NCBI RefSeq assembly: GCF_014650455.1
Contig: NZ_BMUZ01000008.1
Span: 62,001-126,000, forward strand
Direction: 5' to 3'
Length of the DNA: 64,000 nt
Origin: Streptomyces xanthochromogenes
GTDB taxonomy: Bacteria; Actinomycetota; Actinomycetes; Streptomycetales; Streptomycetaceae
A model generated the notes under the pieces. The model saw only the letters and a program-made list of their open reading frames with translations, searched no databases and was not told where the DNA came from. How positions within the stretch are numbered: position 1 is the first letter of the stretch; each line of letters opens with the position of its first letter. The translations under genes and the position numbers were made by a program. Positions 17,625 through 26,217 of this stretch are shown piece after piece.

Positions 17625-19049
17625 ATGAGACGCACCTCGTTCAGCCCCGCACGACAGATACGCCGCACGGCCGTCGGCGCCCTGGCCGGCGCCCTCGCCC
17701 TCACCGCCCTCGCCGCCTGCGGCACCAGCAGCAGCGACAGCGGCAACGGCGACAGCAAGCCCGGCACCGGATCGAGTGACCCCGCGGCCCCGCTCGACCC
17801 GAAGACCAAGGTGGACCTCACCATCGACTGCATGCCGCCGGCCGCGAAGGCCGCCGAGCTCAAGGAGTGGAAGCAGGACGTCGCGACGTTCAACCGGACG
17901 TACCCGAACGTCAAGATCGTCGGTAGGTCCACGCCCGGGCAGTGCGAGGAACCCCCGCGCTTCACCGCCGCGCTGAAGGCGAAGTCCCAACCGGACGTCT
18001 TCTACTCGTACTTCACCGACCTGCAGCAGGTCCTGGACAACAACGGCGCCGCCGACATCTCGGCCTACGTCACCGACAAGTCCGTCCCCGCCCTGAACAG
18101 CATCGACCCGGCCGTGATGGGGGTGTACAAGAAGGACGGCAAGATGTACGGCCTGCCCACGAGCAACTACCAGATGGGCATCATGATCAACCGGAAGCTG
18201 TTCCAGCGGGCCGGGCTCGACCCCGACAGGCCGCCCACCACCTGGGAGGAGGTCCGCACCGACTCGCAGGCCATCGCCAAGCTCGGAGGCGGCGTCTACG
18301 GCTACGGCGAGTACAGCGCCGAGAACACCGGCGGCTGGCACTTCACCGCCGCGATGTACAGCCTCGGCGGCGACGTGGTGGGCAGCGACGGAAGGGCCGC
18401 CTTCGACAACGCGACCGGCAAGCAGGTCCTCCAGCAGCTGCACGACATGCGCTGGACCGACCGGAGCATGAGCCAGACCCAGCTCCTGAAGTGGGGCGAC
18501 CTCCAGAAGCAGATCACCGCCGACAAGCTCGGCATGTTCCTCGCCGCCCCCGACGACATCGCGTACATGGTCCAGCAACTCGGCGCCAAGTACGAGAACT
18601 TCGGCATGGGCCCGATCCCCGGCGGCAAGGCCACGCTCACCGGCGGCAACGGCTACATGATCAAGCAGGGCAGCTCGCCCGACAAGATCAAGGCCGCGAT
18701 CGCCTGGCTCAACTTCAAGAACCTCAGCCCCGGCAAGGGCCAGTTCGAGTGGGCCCGCACCAAGGCCGACCAGCTGCCCGTCGGGGTGCCGCAGCCCAAC
18801 TTCTTCACCGGTGACGTGAAGGCCGCCGACCTCAAGTCCCGCACCGACAACGCCACCATGCCGGTCGCCAACTTCGCGCCCTACCTCGCCAAGCCGATCC
18901 CGGGCAAGGCCGAGCCGCCCAAGGCGCAGGAGGTCTACAAGGTCCTCGACAACGCGATGTCCGCGGTGCTCACCAACAAGGACGCCGACATCGCGAAGCT
19001 GCTCTCGACCGCCCGGACGCAGGTCGACCAGGTCCTGGCGAACCAGTAG
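17625..19049 (+). CDS. CUT1-type sugar ABC transporter substrate-binding lipoprotein
   Basis: This is a 474-residue extracellular solute-binding protein (family 1, maltose-binding type). A signal peptide with lipobox LAAC (TALAACG) is followed by a Ser/Gly-rich linker. The mature domain has KSQPDVFYSYFTDLQQVLDN, YGLPTSNYQMGIMINRKLF and PPTTWEEVRTDSQAIAKLGG. ATG 17625 follows GAAGGGG by seven bases; the frame is open upstream but without signal-peptide character. It begins the transporter operon. A hairpin after it probably sets the higher level of binding protein relative to permeases. The likely cargo is an alpha-glucan oligosaccharide released by the secreted GH87-like enzymes (inferred). 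Confidence 0.9.
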   Translation: MRRTSFSPARQIRRTAVGALAGALALTALAACGTSSSDSGNGDSKPGTGSSDPAAPLDPKTKVDLTIDCMPPAAKAAELKEWKQDVATFNRTYPNVKIVGRSTPGQCEEPPRFTAALKAKSQPDVFYSYFTDLQQVLDNNGAADISAYVTDKSVPALNSIDPAVMGVYKKDGKMYGLPTSNYQMGIMINRKLFQRAGLDPDRPPTTWEEVRTDSQAIAKLGGGVYGYGEYSAENTGGWHFTAAMYSLGGDVVGSDGRAAFDNATGKQVLQQLHDMRWTDRSMSQTQLLKWGDLQKQITADKLGMFLAAPDDIAYMVQQLGAKYENFGMGPIPGGKATLTGGNGYMIKQGSSPDKIKAAIAWLNFKNLSPGKGQFEWARTKADQLPVGVPQPNFFTGDVKAADLKSRTDNATMPVANFAPYLAKPIPGKAEPPKAQEVYKVLDNAMSAVLTNKDADIAKLLSTARTQVDQVLANQ

Positions 19050-19063
19050 CGCGCACGGCGGCA

Positions 19064-19087
19064 GGGGCCGGAAAACCCTCCGGCCCC
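19064..19087 (+). terminator. Intra-operon attenuating hairpin after the binding-protein gene
   Basis: Stem GGGGCCGG / CCGGCCCC with an 8-base loop lies between the binding-protein stop and the first permease. Such hairpins in sugar ABC operons protect or terminate the upstream transcript, giving more binding protein. Confidence 0.6.
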
Positions 19088-19112
19088 GCCCGCCCCGGAT
19101 TCAGGAGTGACG

Positions 19113-20057
19113 ATGTCGGCCTCCACACTGCCCACCCGGGAAGCGACCCGGCCGCACCCGGGCGCCGAGCTGCCCAGGCAGAGCGGATTCGCCCGAGCGC
19201 TGCGGCGCAACCTCACCGCGCACGGCTTCCTGATCGGTGCCGTGCTCTGCTTCGCGTTCTTCTCCTGGTACCCGATGGTGCGGGAGTTCCTGCTCGCCTT
19301 CCAGAAGACGAAGGACGGCCGCACCACCTGGGCCGGCTGGTCCAACCTCTCCTACGTCTTCCACGACCCGGCGTTCTGGCAGGCCTGGCGCAACACCCTG
19401 CTCTTCACCGGCCTCGCCCTGGTCCTCGGCTTCGTGCTGCCGTTCCTGGTCGCCGTGCTGCTCAACGAATTCCGGCACGGCCAGGGCTACTTGAGGCTCC
19501 TCGTCTACCTCCCGGTGATGCTCCCGCCGGTCGCCTCGGTGCTGCTCTTCAAGTACTTCTACGACCCCGGGTACGGCCTGTTCAACCGGGTCTTCGAACT
19601 GCTCGGGCTGCCCGCGCAGCAGTGGCTCCAGTCCACCGACACGGCGATGCTGTCCGTGGTGATCGCCGCGACCTGGATGAACATGGGCAGCGCCACCCTC
19701 GTCTACCTCGCCGCCCTCCAGGGCATACCCGGCGAGCTGTACGAGGCGGCCGAACTCGACGGGGCCGGGCTGCTGCGCAAGATCTGGCACGTCACCGTGC
19801 CGCAGACCCGGCTCGTGCTCTCGCTGATGTTCCTGATGCAGATCATCGCGACGATGCAGGTCTTCACCGAGCCGTTCCTGCTGACCAACGGCGCGGGCCC
19901 CGAGGGCTCCACGACGACGGTGGTCTACCTCATCTACCAGTACGCCTTCAACTTCAACAACTACGGCGGCGCCGCCGCCCTCGGCCTGTGCCTGCTCGTC
20001 CTGCTCGCCGGCTTCTCGGCGGCGTACGTGCGCCTGAGCCGGGACAGCGACGGCTAG
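19113..20057 (+). CDS. CUT1-type sugar ABC transporter permease (MalF/UgpA-like)
   Basis: This is a 314-residue integral membrane protein with six helices. The first begins LIGAVLCFAFFSWYPMVREF. The EAA loop is YEAAELDGAGLLRKIWHVTV. ATG 19113 has AGGAG five bases upstream; a GTG at 19107 would overlap that ribosome site. It pairs with the permease at 20203. No ATPase gene is found in the operon. In Streptomyces one shared ATPase, MsiK, serves several CUT1 importers, which would explain the absence. Confidence 0.92.
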   Translation: MSASTLPTREATRPHPGAELPRQSGFARALRRNLTAHGFLIGAVLCFAFFSWYPMVREFLLAFQKTKDGRTTWAGWSNLSYVFHDPAFWQAWRNTLLFTGLALVLGFVLPFLVAVLLNEFRHGQGYLRLLVYLPVMLPPVASVLLFKYFYDPGYGLFNRVFELLGLPAQQWLQSTDTAMLSVVIAATWMNMGSATLVYLAALQGIPGELYEAAELDGAGLLRKIWHVTVPQTRLVLSLMFLMQIIATMQVFTEPFLLTNGAGPEGSTTTVVYLIYQYAFNFNNYGGAAALGLCLLVLLAGFSAAYVRLSRDSDG

Positions 20058-20097
20058 CTCCGCCGGACGTGAGGGTTTCGACTGCGGGCCGTCCGGG

Positions 20098-20130
20098 GCT
20101 GGTCGCGCAATTCCCCGCGCCCCTTGGGGG
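20098..20130 (-). repeat. Streptomyces intergenic repeat copy inside the transporter operon
   Basis: The segment CTGGTCGCGCAATTCCCCGC with the following GCCCCTTGGGG is an inverted, slightly diverged copy of the element repeated at 4906-5056. It lies between the two permease genes, within what should be one transcript. Confidence 0.65.
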
Positions 20131-20202
20131 CACGCGGCACCTCGTCGGACCCCCGTACGCCCCCTCCGCCACAGGACGACTGGAACACGGACTGAGGACC
20201 CC

Positions 20203-21078
20203 ATGTCGACACGCACGCTCATCTCACCGGCCACCCTCGGCCGCACCCGGGGCAAGGTCGTCTACTGGACCGTCTTCGGGCTCGTCATGCTCCTGTTCAC
20301 GCTGGTCTTCGTCGGACCGCTGTACTGGATGGCCGTCAACGGGCTGAAATCCACGGAGGAGTTCACCCGCATCCCGCCGACCCTGGTCCCGCACGGGGTG
20401 CACACCGACAACTTCACCAACGCCTGGCGCGTGATGGACTTCGCCAAGCTGCTGCTCAACACGCTCTGGTACGCGTTCGGGGCGCTCGCCTTCCAGCTCG
20501 TCCTCGACGTGGCCGCCGCCTACTCGCTGTCCAAGCTGCGCCCGGTGTTCGGCAAGGCGATCCTCGGGATGATGCTGGCCACCCTCATGATCCCGGCCGC
20601 CGTCCTGGTCGTACCGCAGTACCTGACCGTGCTCGACGTGCCGATCTTCCAGCGGAACCTGCTCAACACCCCGTGGGCGATCTGGCTGCCGTCCGTCACC
20701 AACGCCTTCAACATCTTCCTGCTCAAGCGGTTCTTCGACTCGATCCCGCGCGAGCTCCTGGACGCCGCGTCCATCGACGGGGCCTCACCCCTGCGCACCT
20801 TGCGCTCGGTGGTGCTGCCCATCTCCCGGCCGATCCTGGGCGTCGTCTCCATCTTCGCGGTCGTCGGCGTCTGGAAGGACTTCCTCTGGCCGATGCTCAC
20901 CCTGCCCGACCCCACCAAGCAGACCCTCAACGTGGGCATCTACTCGCTCGCCCAGGGCGTCCCCGAGAACTGGCTCACGGCCGCCCTCGCCATGGCGTCG
21001 ATCCCCACCCTGCTCATCTTCGTCGTGTTCCAGCGCAACATCATGAGCGGTCTCACCGCGGGCGGCCTCAAGGGCTGA
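20203..21078 (+). CDS. CUT1-type sugar ABC transporter permease (MalG/UgpE-like)
   Basis: This is a 291-residue membrane protein with six helices: first VYWTVFGLVMLLFTLVFVGP, then a long external loop (NGLKSTEEFTRIPPTLVPHG) and EAA loop LLDAASIDGASPLRTLRSVV. It ends NIMSGLTAGGLKG, a common MalG-type terminus. ATG 20203 has GAGGA four bases upstream. It forms the second half of the importer and is followed by the GH13 gene 108 bases downstream. Confidence 0.92.
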   Translation: MSTRTLISPATLGRTRGKVVYWTVFGLVMLLFTLVFVGPLYWMAVNGLKSTEEFTRIPPTLVPHGVHTDNFTNAWRVMDFAKLLLNTLWYAFGALAFQLVLDVAAAYSLSKLRPVFGKAILGMMLATLMIPAAVLVVPQYLTVLDVPIFQRNLLNTPWAIWLPSVTNAFNIFLLKRFFDSIPRELLDAASIDGASPLRTLRSVVLPISRPILGVVSIFAVVGVWKDFLWPMLTLPDPTKQTLNVGIYSLAQGVPENWLTAALAMASIPTLLIFVVFQRNIMSGLTAGGLKG

Positions 21079-21185
21079 CGCCCGCAGCCGCCCTCCCCGC
21101 ACTCCGCCGCCGGCCCCACCCACCATGCCCCGCTGAACGACGGGGGGCCGGCGGCGGGACCCCACCTGCCCGAAAGGACCGTCAC

Positions 21186-22757
21186 GTGGCAGCCCACGAA
21201 AGCGACGACTGGTGGCGCTCGGCCGCCATCTACCAGGTGTACGTACGCAGCTTCGCCGACGGAGACGGCGACGGCACCGGTGATCTCGCGGGTGTCCGGG
21301 CGAAGCTGCCCTACCTCGCCGAACTGGGCGTCGACGCCCTGTGGTTCACGCCCTGGTACCTCTCGCCGCTCGCCGACGGCGGCTACGACGTGGCCGACTA
21401 CCGGGCCATCGACCCCGCGTTCGGCACCATGGCCGAGGCCGAGAAGCTGATCGTCGAGGCGCGCGAGCTCGGCATCCGCACCATCGTCGACATCGTGCCC
21501 AACCACCTGTCCAACCAGCACCCCTGGTTCCGGGCCGCCCTGGCCGCGGGGCCCGGCAGCCCCGAGCGGGAGCTCTTCCACTTCCGGCCCGGCCGCGGCG
21601 AACACGGCGAACTGCCGCCCAACGCCTGGCCGTCGCAGTTCGCGGGCGAGACCTGGACCCGGGTCGAGGACGGCGAGTGGTACCTGCATCTGTTCACCCC
21701 CCAGCAGCCCGACCTCAACTGGGCCCATCCGGCGGTCCGCCGGGAGCACGAGGACGTCCTGCGGTTCTGGTTCGAGCGGGGCGTGGCCGGCGTGCGCATC
21801 GACTCGGCGGCGCTGCTCGCCAAGGACCCCGAGCTGCCCGAGTTCGTCGAGGGCACCGACCGTCACCCCTTCATCGACCGCGACGAACTCCACGACATCT
21901 ACCGCTCCTGGCGGGCGGTCGCCGACGAGTACGGCGCGGTGTTCGTCGGCGAGGTGTGGCTGCCCGACAGCGAGCGCTTCGCCCGCTATCTGCGCCCCGA
22001 CGAGCTGCACACCGCCTTCAACTTCACGTTCCTGAGCTGCCCTTGGGACGCGGCGCGGCTGCGCGCCTCCATCGACGACACCCTCGCCGAGCACGCCCCG
22101 GTCGGCGCGCCCGCCACCTGGGTCCTGTGCAACCACGACGTGACCCGCACGGTCACCCGCTACGGCCGCGCCGACACCGGGTTCGACTTCGCCGCCAAAC
22201 GCTTCGGCACCCCCACCGACCTGGCGCTCGGCACCCGCCGGGCCCGCGCCGCGGCCCTGCTGTCGCTGGCGCTTCCCGGCTCGATCTACCTCTACCAGGG
22301 CGAGGAACTGGGCCTGCCCGAGGCCGACATCCCCCCGGACCGCATCCAGGACCCGATGCACTTCCGCTCCGGCGGCGTGGACCCCGGCCGGGACGGCTGC
22401 CGCGTCCCGCTGCCCTGGACGGCCGAACCGTGGGCCACGCCCTGGCTGCCGCAGCCGGCCGGCTGGGCGCACTACGCCGCCGACCGGCAGGGCGGCGACC
22501 CGTCCTCCATGCTCGCCCTCTACCGCCGTGCCCTGCTCCTGCGCCGCACCCAACCCGGCTTCGGCGACGGCGGGTTGACGTGGCTGGAGGCGCCGGAGGG
22601 GGTGCTCGCCTTCGCCCGCGAGGACGGGCTCCGGTGTGTGGTCAACCTCGCCGACGAGCCCGTTCCGCTGCCCGCCCACCGTGCCCTGCTCCTCGCGAGC
22701 GGGCCGCTGGCCGACGGGCTGCTGCCCCGGGACACGGCGGTCTGGCTGCGCGCCTGA
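21186..22757 (+). CDS. GH13 alpha-glucosidase (oligo-1,6-glucosidase type), cytoplasmic
   Basis: This is a 523-residue TIM-barrel enzyme without a signal peptide. GH13 conserved regions: DIVPNH (region I), GVRIDSAA with the nucleophile Asp (II), FVGEVW with the acid/base Glu (III), and NHDVTR with the transition-state Asp (IV). The N-terminus WWRSAAIYQVYVRSFAD is typical of alpha-glucosidases that release glucose from oligosaccharides. GTG 21186 lies seven bases after AAAGGA. Next to a sugar importer and two secreted alpha-glucanase-like enzymes, it probably hydrolyses imported oligosaccharides to glucose. Bond preference (alpha-1,3, 1,4 or 1,6) cannot be read. Confidence 0.9.
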   Translation: MAAHESDDWWRSAAIYQVYVRSFADGDGDGTGDLAGVRAKLPYLAELGVDALWFTPWYLSPLADGGYDVADYRAIDPAFGTMAEAEKLIVEARELGIRTIVDIVPNHLSNQHPWFRAALAAGPGSPERELFHFRPGRGEHGELPPNAWPSQFAGETWTRVEDGEWYLHLFTPQQPDLNWAHPAVRREHEDVLRFWFERGVAGVRIDSAALLAKDPELPEFVEGTDRHPFIDRDELHDIYRSWRAVADEYGAVFVGEVWLPDSERFARYLRPDELHTAFNFTFLSCPWDAARLRASIDDTLAEHAPVGAPATWVLCNHDVTRTVTRYGRADTGFDFAAKRFGTPTDLALGTRRARAAALLSLALPGSIYLYQGEELGLPEADIPPDRIQDPMHFRSGGVDPGRDGCRVPLPWTAEPWATPWLPQPAGWAHYAADRQGGDPSSMLALYRRALLLRRTQPGFGDGGLTWLEAPEGVLAFAREDGLRCVVNLADEPVPLPAHRALLLASGPLADGLLPRDTAVWLRA

Positions 22758-22875
22758 CCCCGTCCGCCTCCGCCTCCCGCTGCCGGCCGCCCCTCCTCCG
22801 CCCCGTCCGGCCATCCCCGCCCCACCCCTCCGCCGTCCCACCACCCTTTCCCCACCCCACGAAGGAAGGACTGTC
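22758..22875. other. Pyrimidine-rich spacer before second GH87-like gene
   Basis: This is a 118-base spacer almost wholly C and T with scattered G on the plus strand, ending in the very strong ribosome site GAAGGAAGGA five bases before the ATG. No hairpin or CTTGCG repeat is seen, so the downstream gene is probably co-transcribed. Confidence 0.45.
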
Positions 22876-25323
22876 ATGGGCATGATCAGAGCCGCGATCG
22901 GTGCCGCTCCCCAGGAGCCCCCACCACCGCCCACCGCGCCCGTCCGGCGCACCGCGTCCGCCGGGCGGGCCGCCGCCGCGGTCGCCGCGCTCGCCTGCGT
23001 CGTCGCGCTCGGCGCGGTCGGGCTCGGCGGGGGCGCCCCGGCGTCCGCCGCCGAATCCGCTCCGCTCTCCCCGCTGGCCGTCGCCGGCCGCGGCGCCACC
23101 GTGCCGTTCACCGAGCTGGAGGCGGAGGCCGCCGCCACCAACGGCACGGTGATCGGCCCCGACCGCACCTACACCTCGCTGCCCTCGGAGGCCTCGGGCC
23201 GCAGCGCGGTGAAGCTGGCCGCGGCCGGGCAGTACGTCGAGTTCACCCTCACCAAGCCCGCCAACGCCGTCGACATCCGCTACAGCGTCCCCGACAACGC
23301 GGCGGGCACCGGCATCAGCGCGCCGGTCGAGCTCAGCTCCGGCGGAGCCAAGCTGAAGGACCTCACTTTCACCTCCAAGTACGGCTGGTTCTACGGGAGT
23401 TACCCCTTCCAGAACCAGCCGGGCGACAAGCCGCACCACTTCTACGACGAGACCCGCACCCTGTTGGGCAAGACCCTGCCCGCGGGCTCGAAGGTCCGGG
23501 TCACCCTGCCCTCGACCGGCGCCACCCCCTGGGCCGTGGTCGACCTCGCCGACTTCGAGCTCGTCCCCGACCCGGTGGCCCGGCCCGCGGGCGCGCTGTC
23601 GGTGACGGACTACGGCGCGGACGCGAGCGGCGCCGCCGATGCGACCTCCGCCTTCCAGCAGGCGGTCGACGCGGGCAAGGCGCAGGGAAAGACGGTCTAC
23701 ATCCCGTCCGGCACCTTCAAGCTCACCGATCACGTGGTGGTGGACCAGGTGACGCTGGCCGGGGCGGGTCCCTGGTACTCGGTGCTCACCGGCCGCAGCT
23801 CCACCGACCGCACCCGGGCCGCCGGGATCTACGGCAAGTACGTGAGCGGCGGCGGCTACAAGGGCGGCATCCGTCCCTACGAGTCGGGCGGGCCCAGCCG
23901 CAATGTCGTCCTGAAGGACTTCGCGCTGATCGGCGAGATCACCGAACGGGTCGACGAGGACCAGGTCAACGGGATCGGCGGGGCGCTCAGCAACTCCACC
24001 GTCGACGACGTGTGGCTCCAGCACACCAAGGTCGGGGCCTGGATGGACGGCCCCATGGACGACTTCCACATCAAGAACAGCCGAATCCTGGACCAGACGG
24101 CCGACGGCGTCAACTTCCACTGGGGGGTGACCCATTCGTCGGTCGAGAACACCTTCCTGCGCAACACCGGTGACGACGGGCTCGCCATGTGGTCCGACAC
24201 CGTGACCGACGCCAACAACACGTTCAAGAACAACACCGTGGTGGCGCCCGTCCTCGCCAACAACATCGCCCTGTACGGCGGCAAGGACAACGCGGCGACC
24301 GACAACGTGGTCGCGGACACCGTCACCAACGGCGGCGGACTGCACGTCGGCAACCGGTTCGACGGCGTCAACCCGGGCAGCGGGACCGACGTCCAGGGCA
24401 CCATCACCCTGGCCCGCAACACCACCATCCGGGCCGGCAACGCGGACCTCGGCTGGCCGTTCCCGATCGGCGCGGTGTGGTTCGACTCGCGCAACAGCAC
24501 CATGGACAAGGCGACGGTGAACGTGACCGACACCGACATCCTGGACAGCTCCTACGCGGCCATCCACTTCGTGTCCGGCACCACCAAGGGCGTCAACTTC
24601 AGCAACGTCAACATTGACGGCACCGGCACCTTCGCCCTCCAGTTCAACGACCCGGCCCAGCTCAGCATGACCGGGGTCACCGCGAAGAACCTCGGGTTCT
24701 CCGAGCCGGTCTACAGCTGCCTCGGCGGCAACCTCGCCCTCACCCAGGGCGCCGGCAACTCCGGCTGGAACGGCAAGCTGCCCGCCACCTACTGCGGCGA
24801 GTGGCCCGCGCCCGACTACCACCACGGCGGCACCACCACGCCGCCCAGCAGCCCGCCGCCCACCGGGCCCAGCTCGCCGCCGCCGAGCAGCCCGCCCGCC
24901 GACCCCGACCTCGCCAAGGGCCGCCCGGTCACCGAGACCTCGCACACTCAGGTCTACGACGCGGCCAAGGCCGTCGACGGCGACGCCAACAGCTACTGGG
25001 AGAGCGCCAACAACGCCTTCCCGCAGTCGATCACGGTCGACCTCGGCTCGGTGCGGGCCGTCGGCAAGCTGGTCCTGAAACTGCCGCCCGCGACCGCCTG
25101 GGGTGCCCGCACCCAGACGCTGTCCGTGCTCGGCAGCGCCGACAACGGTACGTACGGACAGCTCGTCGCGAGCCGGGGCTACGCCTTCGATCCGGCCACC
25201 GGCAACCAGGTCGCGATCAGCCTGCCCGCGGGCACCAGCACCCGCTGGCTGCGGCTCACGGTGACGGCCAACACCGGGTGGCCTGCGGCCCAGTTCAGCG
25301 AGTTCGAGGCGTACGCACCCTGA
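22876..25323 (+). CDS. Secreted GH87-like beta-helix alpha-glucanase with C-terminal discoidin domain
   Basis: This is an 815-residue secreted protein. A long signal peptide ends near SAAESA. Then come a CBM6/35-like beta sandwich (FTELEAEAAATNGTVIGP), a pectate-lyase-like N-cap (LSVTDYGADASGAADATSAF), a right-handed beta-helix to about residue 640, a Pro/Ser/Thr linker, and one F5/8 type C domain (WESANNAFPQ, AWGARTQTLSVLGSAD). The helix has DGVNF and GDDGL with the same 23/24-residue spacing of Asp residues as the enzyme at 11961. I assign GH87 (alpha-1,3-glucanase or mycodextranase) from architecture and this triad. It could instead belong to a related polygalacturonase-like clan. It is the last gene of the operon. 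Confidence 0.75.
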   Translation: MGMIRAAIGAAPQEPPPPPTAPVRRTASAGRAAAAVAALACVVALGAVGLGGGAPASAAESAPLSPLAVAGRGATVPFTELEAEAAATNGTVIGPDRTYTSLPSEASGRSAVKLAAAGQYVEFTLTKPANAVDIRYSVPDNAAGTGISAPVELSSGGAKLKDLTFTSKYGWFYGSYPFQNQPGDKPHHFYDETRTLLGKTLPAGSKVRVTLPSTGATPWAVVDLADFELVPDPVARPAGALSVTDYGADASGAADATSAFQQAVDAGKAQGKTVYIPSGTFKLTDHVVVDQVTLAGAGPWYSVLTGRSSTDRTRAAGIYGKYVSGGGYKGGIRPYESGGPSRNVVLKDFALIGEITERVDEDQVNGIGGALSNSTVDDVWLQHTKVGAWMDGPMDDFHIKNSRILDQTADGVNFHWGVTHSSVENTFLRNTGDDGLAMWSDTVTDANNTFKNNTVVAPVLANNIALYGGKDNAATDNVVADTVTNGGGLHVGNRFDGVNPGSGTDVQGTITLARNTTIRAGNADLGWPFPIGAVWFDSRNSTMDKATVNVTDTDILDSSYAAIHFVSGTTKGVNFSNVNIDGTGTFALQFNDPAQLSMTGVTAKNLGFSEPVYSCLGGNLALTQGAGNSGWNGKLPATYCGEWPAPDYHHGGTTTPPSSPPPTGPSSPPPSSPPADPDLAKGRPVTETSHTQVYDAAKAVDGDANSYWESANNAFPQSITVDLGSVRAVGKLVLKLPPATAWGARTQTLSVLGSADNGTYGQLVASRGYAFDPATGNQVAISLPAGTSTRWLRLTVTANTGWPAAQFSEFEAYAP

Positions 25324-25364
25324 CGGGACCGACGCCCCGGGCGCGCGGTACCGGAGCCGGGTGG

Positions 25365-26141
25365 TCAGCCCACGCTGTCGTACAGCTCAAGGGTCAGCCG
25401 GGCCACCCGCTCCGGTTCGCGCAAGGAGGGGAAGTGGTCACTGGCGGCCAGGCGGACCAGGCGGCAGCCCGGGATGCGGGCGGCCACCGCCTCGTTGGAC
25501 CGGATCACCAGCTCCTGGTCGTGCTCGCCGAGGGCCAGCAGGCACGGCACGGCGATCTCGCCGAGCCGGCCGAAGGCGTCCGGGTCCGGCACCTGGTGGC
25601 CCAGGTTGTTGAACCACCCCGGGATCGCCGCGCGGATGTGCGCGGCGGCCTCGGGGTCCTTGCCCGTTCCGGCCGCGGCCCAGGTGCGCAGGCCGAGCGA
25701 GACCATGCCGTCCAGATCGCCCTGCTGGGCCAACACGGTGATGCGGTCGAGCAGTTCGGTGGATTCGAGGGCCGGGTCGCCGGTGACGCCGGGGCAGAAC
25801 AGGGCGAGGCCGGCCACCCGCGCGGGGGCGTCGAGTGCGAGGCTCAGGGCGGTCGCGCCGCCCATGCTGGACCCGACGAGCACGGCCCGGCCGACGTCGA
25901 AGTGATCGAGCACCGCGAGCAGGTCGCCGGCGAGCGAGTACGGGACGCCGGGTGCGGGGGAGCGCCCGAAGCCCCGCACGTCGTAGCGGATCACGCGGTG
26001 GTGCGCGGCCAGCGTCGGCAGGATCGTGTCCCAGACGGAAGAGGCCGATACCCCCGGGTGCAGCAGCACCAGGGGCAGCCCCTCACCACCGGTGTCCTCG
26101 GCCCAGACCTCGCCACCCTCGACCGGCACGGTGCATTCCAT
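25365..26141 (-). CDS. Alpha/beta-fold hydrolase
   Basis: This is a 258-residue soluble hydrolase. Oxyanion segment LLHPGVSAS, nucleophile elbow GSSMGG, catalytic Asp in LGEHDQEL and His in ASDHFPSL form a full triad in the right order. There is a short cap between. It resembles haloalkane dehalogenase/3-oxoadipate enol-lactonase type enzymes. The substrate is unknown. It is convergent with the glucanase gene and in the same direction as the HTH citrate synthase upstream, separated by 76 bases. Confidence 0.85.
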   Translation of the reverse strand: MECTVPVEGGEVWAEDTGGEGLPLVLLHPGVSASSVWDTILPTLAAHHRVIRYDVRGFGRSPAPGVPYSLAGDLLAVLDHFDVGRAVLVGSSMGGATALSLALDAPARVAGLALFCPGVTGDPALESTELLDRITVLAQQGDLDGMVSLGLRTWAAAGTGKDPEAAAHIRAAIPGWFNNLGHQVPDPDAFGRLGEIAVPCLLALGEHDQELVIRSNEAVAARIPGCRLVRLAASDHFPSLREPERVARLTLELYDSVG

Positions 26142-26217
26142 GGCGGTCAGTGTGGCGGCTCGCCCGGCCGTGCGCCAAGTACCGCTTGAGACAAGCGTGT
26201 TGGCCCTTCGCCCCGCG

